From Limnohabitans sp. (GTDB lineage Bacteria > Pseudomonadota > Gammaproteobacteria > Burkholderiales > Burkholderiaceae_C), in the NCBI GenBank assembly GCA_024641725.1, contig JAHECM010000111.1, positions 1 to 6,657 on the forward strand: a stretch of DNA of 6,657 nt, written 5' to 3'. The first letter of the stretch is position 1. Each line of letters starts with the position of its first letter. The notes beneath the pieces are model-generated. The model saw only the letters and a program-made list of their open reading frames with translations. It was not told the origin of the DNA and made no database searches. Below are positions 1 through 6,657 of the stretch, piece by piece. The translations under genes were made by a program, and so were the position numbers.

Positions 1-85
1 TGCGCAGGCCAAGCCAGCAAAATCAAACCCTTGAACTTGGATTCGATGTCGCTCAAATACACGGCGTAAGCCTGCAAAAGCAAGG
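1..85. other. Unassigned flank downstream of the stomatin-like pseudogene
   Basis: No gene can be identified here. On the + strand, frame 1 is open from the window edge to a TAA at 67-69 and could be the last 22 codons of a convergent gene. On the - strand, a different frame is open from the end of the pseudogene to the window edge and could be the start of a downstream gene, but it has no ATG. Neither reading matches a family I recognise, and the fragment is too short to choose between them. Confidence 0.2.
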
Positions 86-710
86 TCAGTTCACTGCCTT
101 GTTGCCTGTCTGCACCATCTGTATGGCCGAGGCGATCAGGCCCGACACTTCGGTCATGTTGGCGGGCACGATGAGCGTGGTCTTGGCGTCTTGCGCCACC
201 TTGCCGTAGGCCTGCACGGCTTGCTCAGCCACCTTGAGCTGAACAGCGTGTTCGCCACCGGGCACACGGATGGCGGAGGCAGTCCGTTCAATCGCTTGCG
301 CGGTCGCGTCGGCCACGGCGGTGAAGGATGCCACGCTTTGTTGATGGCGGCTTGTTTTTCGCCTTCTGAGCGGGCGATGAACGCTTCGCGCTCGCCGGTG
401 GCGATGTTGTTTTGCTCTTGGCGGTGGCCTTCGGGGGTTGCAATGAAGGCGCGTTGACCGTGTTCGGCAGTGAACTGGGCCTGCATGGCGTGCAAAATTT
501 CAGACGAAGCGGTCAGGTCTTTGATCTCGTCGCGCTGTGCTTTGGGCTCATGTTGTCCACAAATGGCACCACAAAATTCAAGCCCGGCGACAGGCTGGCG
601 TGTTAATTGCCCAAGCGCTCGATGACCCAGGCGTGCTGCTGGGGCACGACTTTGACGGTCTTGACAATGAACAGAACGGCCAAAGCCAGCAAGACGAGTG
701 CGATTTCCGT
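86..710 (-). pseudogene. Decayed SPFH/stomatin-like (QmcA-type) membrane protein gene
   Basis: Three pieces of one SPFH/band-7 protein lie in order on the minus strand. First is an N-terminal membrane segment followed by VVPQQHAWVIERLG (about 710-606). Second is the coiled-coil part, with EIKDLTASSEIL, RQEQNNIATGEREAFIARSE and GEKQAAIN (about 531-340). Third is the C-terminal tail, with PGGEHAVQLKVAEQAVQAYG, TTLIVPANMTEVSGLIASA and a TGA stop at 88-86 (about 331-86). Several lesions are visible. The expected ATG is ACG at 710-708, yet an AGGTAG Shine-Dalgarno survives 7 nt upstream. Codon 36 is TAA (605-603), where relatives read Tyr. The reading then continues as HASLSPGLNFVVPFVD but jumps straight to the coiled coil in another frame, so most of the SPFH domain is missing. 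A further break near 335 shifts the last piece. Intact relatives are roughly 300 residues; about 205 codons remain. Intact family members sit in the inner membrane and organise membrane-protein quality control. I expect no functional product. Confidence 0.88.
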
Positions 711-941
711 GCGTTTTCTACCTGTTGAGTGTGTGTGAATGCGCGTGCGATGATCAGTTTTTTCTAGCGCCAAGCGGTTGCCCGTGACGGCTGCAATGCG
801 TTGCCAGCCCGGGCCGTGGCGGGTGCAAGGCGCCGCCATGACGGCCCAAGGCGCGCCTCGGGTGCTTGACCACCGCTTGTCCCTGCTACTGTCTGCATGC
901 CAGGTCCAAAAAACGGACGGGCGCAAGGATAATCGGAGCCC
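711..941. other. Gene-free region between the pseudogene and dusA
   Basis: No reading frame here has convincing coding character. The frames that are open run antisense into dusA or carry no recognisable protein. The stretch should hold the leader and promoter of dusA and the former promoter of the stomatin-like gene. A strong inverted repeat lies at 811-847. The best sigma-70 pair I can find for dusA, TTGACC at 866-871 and TACTGT at 887-892, has a 15-bp spacer and is too poor to call. A GATAAT at 928-933 has no partner -35 box. Confidence 0.5.
811..847. repeat. GC-rich inverted repeat (potential hairpin) upstream of dusA
   Basis: The left arm GGGCCGTGGCGG (811-822) is complementary to CCGCC (833-837) plus ACGGCCC (841-847). 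This gives 12 base pairs with a 3-nt ATG bulge on the right arm and a 10-nt loop. No T-tract follows on either strand, so it is not a classical intrinsic terminator. It could be a structured dusA leader, a decayed repeat element or a chance product of high GC content. Confidence 0.4.
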
Positions 942-1943
942 ATGCAATTCCCAAACCAAGAACGCTGGCGCCTGTCGGTTGCGCCCATGATGGACTGGAC
1001 CGACCGGCACTGCCGTTTTTTTCACCGCCAGCTGACCCGCCACACCTTGCTTTACACCGAAATGGTGACCACTGGCGCACTGCGGCATGGCGACACCCAA
1101 CGCTTGCTGCGCTTCAACGCCGAAGAACACCCCGTGGCCCTGCAATTGGGGGGCAGCGATGCGGCCGACCTGGCCCACGCCGCCAAATTGGGGCAGGAAT
1201 GGGGTTACGACGAGATCAACCTCAACTGCGGCTGCCCCTCAGACCGGGTGCAACGCGGCGCTTTTGGCGCTTGCCTGATGAACGAGCCACGCACCGTGGC
1301 CGACGGTGTCAAGGCCATGCTGGACGTGGTCGATGTGCCCGTGACCGTGAAGCACCGCATTGGCATTGACCGCATCGAGAGCTACGACTTTGTGCGCGAC
1401 TTTGTGGGCACCGTGAGCGAGGCGGGTTGCCGGGTGTTCATCGTTCATGCGCGCAACGCCTGGCTGGACGGCCTCAGCCCCAAAGAGAACCGAGAAATCC
1501 CGCCGCTGCGCTACGAGCTGGCCTACCAGCTCAAAAAAGACTTTCCGGGTTTGCTGATCGCCGTCAACGGGGGCATCAAAACGAACGAAGAAATCGCTCA
1601 GCACTTACAGCATGCCGACGGCGTGATGGTGGGGCGCGAGGCCTATTACAACCCCTGGCTGCTCAGCAGCTGGGACGCCGCGTTTTATGGCGACACACAC
1701 GAGCTGCCCAGCCGCGAAGCGGTGGAAGAAGCCATGGTGGCCTACATGGAGCGGGCCTTTGCCGAAGACGGCTGCCCTTGGTACGCGATTGCGCGGCACA
1801 TGCTTGGGCTGTACCACGGCCAGCGGGGTGGGCGGCTGTGGCGCCAGGTCTGGAGCGACCACAAACTCAAGCCCTTGCCGCCGCGAGAGGTCTGGCAACT
1901 GGCCCGCGCTGCGCTGGCGCGTGGTGCTGAAGTGCACCCCTGA
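942..1943 (+). CDS. dusA: tRNA-dihydrouridine(20/20a) synthase DusA
   Basis: This is an FMN-dependent, NADPH-using enzyme that reduces uridines 20 and 20a in the tRNA D-loop to dihydrouridine in the cytoplasm. The 333-residue protein has the normal DusA length and reads like the family throughout. SVAPMMDWTDRHCRFF at about 12-27 is the barrel entry and FMN site. LLYTEMVTTGA follows at 36-46, and EEHPVALQLGGSD at 61-73. YDEINLNCGCPSDRVQ carries the catalytic Cys98. TVKHRIG has the conserved Lys137, and VHARNAWLDGLSPKENREIP begins at 168. FMN phosphate-binding segments are NGGIK (209-213) and DGVMVGREAYYNP (226-238). The C-terminal helical tRNA-binding domain begins near 260. The SPKENREIPP signature separates DusA from DusB and DusC. 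The start at 942 places the conserved core 11 residues in. A CGGAG lies only 3 nt upstream of the ATG, with AAGGA further out, so initiation signals are modest. The gene converges on the GntR-family gene across a 15-bp gap with no clear terminator. Confidence 0.97.
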   Translation: MQFPNQERWRLSVAPMMDWTDRHCRFFHRQLTRHTLLYTEMVTTGALRHGDTQRLLRFNAEEHPVALQLGGSDAADLAHAAKLGQEWGYDEINLNCGCPSDRVQRGAFGACLMNEPRTVADGVKAMLDVVDVPVTVKHRIGIDRIESYDFVRDFVGTVSEAGCRVFIVHARNAWLDGLSPKENREIPPLRYELAYQLKKDFPGLLIAVNGGIKTNEEIAQHLQHADGVMVGREAYYNPWLLSSWDAAFYGDTHELPSREAVEEAMVAYMERAFAEDGCPWYAIARHMLGLYHGQRGGRLWRQVWSDHKLKPLPPREVWQLARAALARGAEVHP

Positions 1944-1958
1944 GCCTGGGGCTAAGTA

Positions 1959-2630
1959 TTACTGCGCCGCTTGCAGCCCGCTCATGAAGTGGGCGGACAT
2001 GCGCTCGGCGGCGGCATCGGGGGTGCGTGCGATCAAGGCCTGAACAATGGCATGGTGCTCGGCCAAAGACTGCTCGATCCGGCCTTCTTTGAACAAAGAG
2101 CTGTGCCGGTTGAGCTTCATCACTTTGCGCAGATCGGCCACCATTTGGTCGCGCCAGCGGTTGTCGGCCATCTCCAGCAGCAGCATGTGAAAGGCTTCAT
2201 TGAGCTCAAAAAACCGGTCGCGGTCGGCTATGGCGTTTTCCAGTTCGGCGTGCAAGGCCTGAATCTGGCCCAGTTGGACATCGGTGGCATGTTCGGCCAC
2301 CACGCGGGCGGCGTCGGATTCGAGCAGGGCCAGCAGGTGGTACACGTCGCGCAGGTCTTTTTCGGACACCTCGGTCACATAAGCGCCCCGGCGCACCTTC
2401 ATGGTCACCAGGCCCTCGGCGGCCAGCACTTTGAGGGCTTCGCGCAGCGGGGTTCGGCTGATGCCTAAATTTTCAGCAATCCGCAGCTCGTCGATCCAGC
2501 TGCCAGGCTCCAGCTCGCGGGCAAAAATGCGCTGACGCAGCAGTTCAGCCACTTCTTCGTAGAGGGCGCGGGGGGCAAGGGACAGGGCAGACATGGATGA
2601 AGATTGTAAGGTGGTTAAAATATTCTGCAT
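1959..2630 (-). CDS. GntR-family transcriptional regulator, FadR/FCD subfamily
   Basis: This is a DNA-binding regulator of the FadR branch. Numbering is from the ATG at 2630. The N-terminal winged helix-turn-helix spans about 20-88, with LYEEVAELLRQRIF, the recognition segment LGISRTPLREALKVLAAEGL and the wing VRRGAYVTEV. The C-terminal all-helical FCD effector domain follows from about 92 to the end. FCD landmarks are NEAFH (Asn144, His148), EHHAIVQAL (His192) and MSAHF (His214). These positions usually bind a metal or small carboxylate ligand; the first is Asn where many members have Asp. The start is uncertain: TTG at 2633, ATG at 2630 and ATG at 2594 are all in frame and none has a visible Shine-Dalgarno. 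The 2594 start (211 aa, beginning MSALSLAP) leaves the whole HTH intact and is a good alternative. Divergence from scpA suggests control of the methylmalonyl/propionyl-CoA operon in response to an acyl-CoA or organic acid. The ligand is inference. Confidence 0.92.
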   Translation of the reverse strand: MQNILTTLQSSSMSALSLAPRALYEEVAELLRQRIFARELEPGSWIDELRIAENLGISRTPLREALKVLAAEGLVTMKVRRGAYVTEVSEKDLRDVYHLLALLESDAARVVAEHATDVQLGQIQALHAELENAIADRDRFFELNEAFHMLLLEMADNRWRDQMVADLRKVMKLNRHSSLFKEGRIEQSLAEHHAIVQALIARTPDAAAERMSAHFMSGLQAAQ

Positions 2631-2644
2631 CAATAATTATGAAT
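2629..2644. promoter_or_regulatory. Candidate operator in the gntR-scpA divergent region
   Basis: The divergent intergenic region (to 2724) contains a conspicuous AT-rich island at about 2614-2644 in otherwise GC-rich DNA. Its core is the perfect palindrome ATAATTAT (2633-2640). Two matching bases on each side extend it to a 16-bp pseudo-palindrome, symmetric at 12 of 16 positions. FCD regulators bind short dyads between divergent genes, so this is the best operator candidate. It overlaps the upstream gntR start codons. It does not match the TNGTNNNACNA pattern typical of many FCD regulators, and I found no well-spaced -35/-10 pair for scpA. Confidence 0.3.
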
Positions 2645-2724
2645 CACAGACTTTGTCAGCCATTGCAGCCTTTGGCGCTGTCAAAATCTGCCGCAAGTCC
2701 AATTTGTCTTGAAAGTGGTGAGAA

Positions 2725-4881
<2,157 letters not shown>

Positions 4882-4883
4882 AC

Positions 4884-4912
4884 TTGTGAAATCTTCGGTG
4901 GGTAGGTATCAT
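4884..4912 (+). promoter_or_regulatory. Probable sigma-70 promoter of vapBC
   Basis: A -35 box TTGTGA (4884-4889, 4/6 to consensus) is separated by exactly 17 bp from a -10 box TATCAT (4907-4912, 5/6). Transcription would begin near 4919, about 20 nt before the vapB ATG. It starts three bases after the scpA stop codon, so it gives the TA module, and probably meaB, transcription independent of scpA. Confidence 0.55.
4885..4896 (+). repeat. 12-bp repeat TGTGAAATCTTC, copy 1 (after scpA)
   Basis: This sequence occurs just after the scpA stop codon and again exactly at 6630-6641, spanning the meaB stop. The two copies flank the vapBC-meaB block in direct orientation. A 12-mer can recur by chance in this length of DNA; the matching positions are what make it notable. 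Confidence 0.45.
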
Positions 4913-4920
4913 TTGGTATC
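4905..4920 (+). repeat. Direct repeat GGTATC x2, candidate VapB operator
   Basis: Two exact GGTATC copies (4905-4910 and 4915-4920) are offset by 10 bp, one helical turn. The first overlaps the proposed -10 box and the second the expected transcription start, followed at once by another TATC (4921-4924). AbrB-fold antitoxins usually repress their own promoter with the toxin as co-repressor, and this placement fits that. Many VapB operators are inverted rather than direct repeats, so the assignment is tentative. Confidence 0.4.
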
Positions 4921-4938
4921 TATCTTCTGGGGCTTGCC

Positions 4939-5199
4939 ATGAACGCACTCACTGACACCGCCAAAATCTTCACGACAGGGCGCAGCCAAGCTGTGCGCCT
5001 GCCCAAGGCCTATCGCTTTGACACCGCTGAGGTGTTCATCGAAAAGGTAGGTAACACCGTGATCCTTCGCCCCAAACAAGATGTGCCCGGCGAGTGGGGC
5101 ACCCGCTTACAAGCCATCTTGAGTGGTTGGGATGGCATGCCCGAAGACATTGAGCGCCATCACACGCTGCCTGCGGACGACATCGAGAGCCTTGACTGA
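4939..5199 (+). CDS. vapB: VapB-type antitoxin (AbrB/MazE swapped-hairpin fold)
   Basis: This is the antitoxin of a type II module: it binds and blocks the VapC nuclease and represses its own promoter. The 86-residue protein has the AbrB-like DNA-binding domain at about 8-46. AKIFTTGRSQAVRLPKAYRF is the hallmark of VapB antitoxins, followed by the hairpin EVFIEKVGNTVILRP. The C-terminal part (47-86) is acidic, with GEWGTRLQAILSGW and PEDIER, as expected for the flexible toxin-wrapping tail. The start at 4939 has GGGG 6 nt upstream and puts the AbrB motif at the usual place. Its TGA overlaps the vapC ATG by one base (TGATG), so toxin translation should be coupled to antitoxin translation. It has its own probable promoter and operator just upstream. 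Base composition does not differ obviously from its neighbours. Confidence 0.93.
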   Translation: MNALTDTAKIFTTGRSQAVRLPKAYRFDTAEVFIEKVGNTVILRPKQDVPGEWGTRLQAILSGWDGMPEDIERHHTLPADDIESLD

Positions 5200-5618
5200 T
5201 GTCTTCCCTCTACATGCTCGACACCAACATGGTGATCTACATCCAGCGAGGCGTGCCCCATGTGTTGGCGCGCTTGAACGAGCTGGGTGCAGGCCGGGTG
5301 GCCTTGTCCTCCATCGTGGTGGCTGAGTTGGCCTACGGCGTCGAAAAGAGCATGCACCAAGCACGCAACCGCAAGGTGCTGGAATCGTTCTTGAGCGAAG
5401 TGCGTGTGTTGCCCTGGACGCAAGATGCCATGTGGCACTTCGCCAAACACAACCATGCCTTGCGATCCAAGGGCCAATCTATTGGCGAGTTGGACTTGTT
5501 GATTGGCTGCCACGCCTTGGCCTTGGATGCCGTTTGTGTGACCAACAACACGCGAGAGTTTGAGCGGATTGAGGGTTTGAAGTTGGAGAACTGGGTCAAC
5601 CCAGTGGGTGCTGCATGA
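5199..5618 (+). CDS. vapC: VapC-type PIN-domain ribonuclease toxin
   Basis: This is a PIN-domain endoribonuclease, the toxin partner of the preceding antitoxin. The 139 residues cover one full PIN domain. MLDTN supplies the first metal-binding acid Asp8, SSIVVAELAYGVEKS supplies Glu43, and SIGELDLLIGCHAL supplies Asp99. VTNNTREFERIEGLKLENW forms the last strand-helix region, where Asn replaces the fourth Asp. That same substitution occurs in the enteric VapC proteins that cleave initiator tRNA(fMet). The resemblance to that subgroup (RNxxVLExFLS, TNNxREFERI) makes tRNA(fMet) a reasonable target, but this is inference. The active site looks intact. A GAGAG lies 9 nt before the start, inside vapB. 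After the usual ENWV end, the protein has a short tail (NPVGAA) whose codons also carry the meaB ribosome-binding region. The stop overlaps the meaB start. Confidence 0.94.
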   Translation: MSSLYMLDTNMVIYIQRGVPHVLARLNELGAGRVALSSIVVAELAYGVEKSMHQARNRKVLESFLSEVRVLPWTQDAMWHFAKHNHALRSKGQSIGELDLLIGCHALALDAVCVTNNTREFERIEGLKLENWVNPVGAA

Positions 5619-6634
5619 CACCAAACCAACTCTTGCAAGGCTTGCTGCACGGCACCGCGCCGGTGCAGCGCCGCGCCATGGCCAAAGCCATCACGCTTCT
5701 CGAATCCACCCGCACCGACCACCGCGTGCAGGCCGACGAGCTGCTCACAGCCATGTTGCCGCACACAGGCCAGTCTTTGCGCTTGGGCATCAGCGGTGTG
5801 CCGGGCGTGGGCAAGTCCACTTTCATCGAGGCTTTGGGTTTGTATTTGATCGCGCAGGGCCACCGCGTGGCGGTGCTGGCGGTGGACCCGTCGAGCACCG
5901 TGTCGGGCGGATCGATCTTGGGTGACAAAACCCGTATGGAGCACCTGAGCGTGCACCCGCAGGCCTACATCCGCCCCAGCCCCAGCAGTGGCACTTTGGG
6001 TGGCGTGACCGAAAAAACCCGTGAGTCCATGTTGGTCTGCGAAGCCGCAGGCTACGACGTGGTGATCGTCGAGACCGTGGGCGTGGGTCAAAGCGAAACC
6101 GCTGTGGCCGGCATGACCGATATGTTTTGCTTGCTGCAACTGCCCAATGCGGGTGACGACTTGCAGGCCATCAAAAAAGGCGTGATGGAGTTGGCCGATT
6201 TGGTGCTCATCAACAAGTCCGACACCGACGCGATTGCCGCCACCCGCGCCAAGCTGCAAATCACCAGCGCGTTGCAGCTTTTGGGCATGCACGGCGCGTC
6301 GGGCCATGCGCCGGGCGACGAATCGCTGTGGCACCCCAAGGTCATCCAAATCAGCGCCTTGCTCAACCAAGGCGTGGACGGCTTTTGGGCGGCCGTCAGC
6401 GAATTCAAGGCCTTGCAAGTGAACAATGGGCGCTTTGCGATGCGTCGCCAACAACAATCGCTGGCGTGGATGTGGGAACGCATTGACGCCGGTTTGAAAC
6501 AAACTTTTCGGGCGCAGCCGCGTGTGCAAGCGCTGCTGCCCGATTTGAGCCAACAAGTGGGCGCGGGGCAGCTGGCTGCCTCCACCGCGGCAAGACAGCT
6601 GCTCAGTGCTTACCAAGCACAGGGCGGAATGTGA
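5615..6634 (+). CDS. meaB: MeaB/ArgK-family G-protein chaperone of methylmalonyl-CoA mutase
   Basis: This GTPase gates cobalamin loading into methylmalonyl-CoA mutase and protects the enzyme from inactivation (MMAA in humans, ArgK/YgfD in E. coli). The 339-residue length is normal. An N-terminal helical part (1-50) precedes the G domain. The P-loop is GVPGVGKST (61-69) with Lys67. VAVLAVDPSSTVSGGSILGD (85-104) is the switch I region, and KTRMEH and IRPSPSSGTLGG follow. IVETVGVGQSE (151-161) is the G3 motif, and NKSD (200-203) confers guanine specificity. A C-terminal helical dimerisation region follows, with RQQQSLAWMWERI. The ATG shares ATGA with the vapC stop, and the probable ribosome-binding site AGTGGGTG (5603-5610) lies inside vapC. 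Translation therefore seems coupled to the toxin gene. The N-terminus aligns with E. coli ArgK from this start, so vapC did not truncate it. Pairing with scpA is the usual pathway context. Confidence 0.96.
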   Translation: MTPNQLLQGLLHGTAPVQRRAMAKAITLLESTRTDHRVQADELLTAMLPHTGQSLRLGISGVPGVGKSTFIEALGLYLIAQGHRVAVLAVDPSSTVSGGSILGDKTRMEHLSVHPQAYIRPSPSSGTLGGVTEKTRESMLVCEAAGYDVVIVETVGVGQSETAVAGMTDMFCLLQLPNAGDDLQAIKKGVMELADLVLINKSDTDAIAATRAKLQITSALQLLGMHGASGHAPGDESLWHPKVIQISALLNQGVDGFWAAVSEFKALQVNNGRFAMRRQQQSLAWMWERIDAGLKQTFRAQPRVQALLPDLSQQVGAGQLAASTAARQLLSAYQAQGGM

Positions 6635-6641
6635 AATCTTC
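6630..6641 (+). repeat. 12-bp repeat TGTGAAATCTTC, copy 2 (across the meaB stop)
   Basis: This is an exact direct copy of 4885-4896. It spans the TGA of meaB (6632-6634) and runs up to the next ribosome-binding site. Together with copy 1 it brackets the vapBC-meaB block. Confidence 0.45.
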
Positions 6642-6643
6642 CT

Positions 6644-6657
6644 GGAGTAAAGAAAGA
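6644..6657 (+). promoter_or_regulatory. Ribosome-binding site of a gene starting beyond the window
   Basis: GGAG (6644-6647) followed by the purine-rich AAAGAAAGA at the window edge looks like a Shine-Dalgarno region, with the start codon just outside. No terminator separates it from meaB, so the operon probably continues. In related bacteria the next gene is often a propionyl-CoA carboxylase subunit, but that cannot be seen here. Confidence 0.5.

Noticed and set aside
866..892. TTGACC/TACTGT as a dusA promoter
   Set aside because: The 15-bp spacer and weak -10 box make it no better than chance in this region.
603..1178. A 191-codon minus-strand frame reading from inside dusA into the stomatin-like region
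   Set aside because: Only its last 35 codons are meaningful, being the N-terminus of the pseudogene. The upstream part is antisense to dusA and intergenic DNA and has no family resemblance.
1936..1960. Possible bidirectional terminator between dusA and the GntR gene
   Set aside because: CCCC and GGGG flank TGAGCCT, but only four outer pairs form before a T-T mismatch, and there is no T-run in either direction.
4939..5618. VapBC carried on a recent mobile element
   Set aside because: There is no transposase, terminal inverted repeat, integrase or clear compositional shift around the module. Only a 12-bp flanking repeat is present, and it also encloses meaB.
5333..6616. A 427-codon open frame antisense to vapC and meaB
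   Set aside because: It shows the same shadow effect. Its composition is rich in His, Gln, Gly and Ala with no recognisable motif, and it runs across two well-supported + strand genes.

Overview
The window looks like chromosomal DNA from a betaproteobacterium, most likely Burkholderiales of the Comamonadaceae type. This rests on the GC-rich sequence, the residue patterns of DusA, the FCD regulator and methylmalonyl-CoA mutase as I remember them, and the gene order. It is a recollection-based judgement, not a database result.

Layout. Bases 86-710 on the minus strand are a decayed SPFH/stomatin-like (QmcA-type) gene with a lost start codon, a nonsense codon, a large internal deletion and a frame break. 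A gene-free stretch (711-941) follows, with a strong GC-rich inverted repeat at 811-847. Next comes an intact dusA (tRNA dihydrouridine synthase A, + strand, 942-1943). It converges, with a 15-bp gap, on a GntR/FCD-family repressor gene (- strand, about 1959-2630). That regulator is divergent from a propionate-catabolism operon on the + strand: scpA/mcm (single-chain methylmalonyl-CoA mutase, 2725-4881), then a vapBC-type toxin-antitoxin module (4939-5618), then meaB (the mutase's G-protein chaperone, 5615-6634). A ribosome-binding site at the very end announces another gene just outside the window.

How they work together. ScpA converts (R)-methylmalonyl-CoA to succinyl-CoA with adenosylcobalamin, and MeaB protects and reloads that enzyme, so the two belong to one pathway. 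The divergent FCD regulator is a plausible acyl-CoA or organic-acid sensor for it. The unusual element is the VapBC module wedged between scpA and meaB. It has a recognisable promoter of its own overlapping a 10-bp-spaced direct repeat. The vapC stop overlaps the meaB start (ATGA), so meaB translation appears coupled to the toxin gene. I found no wholly new system. The TA module embedded in a metabolic operon is the best candidate for follow-up.
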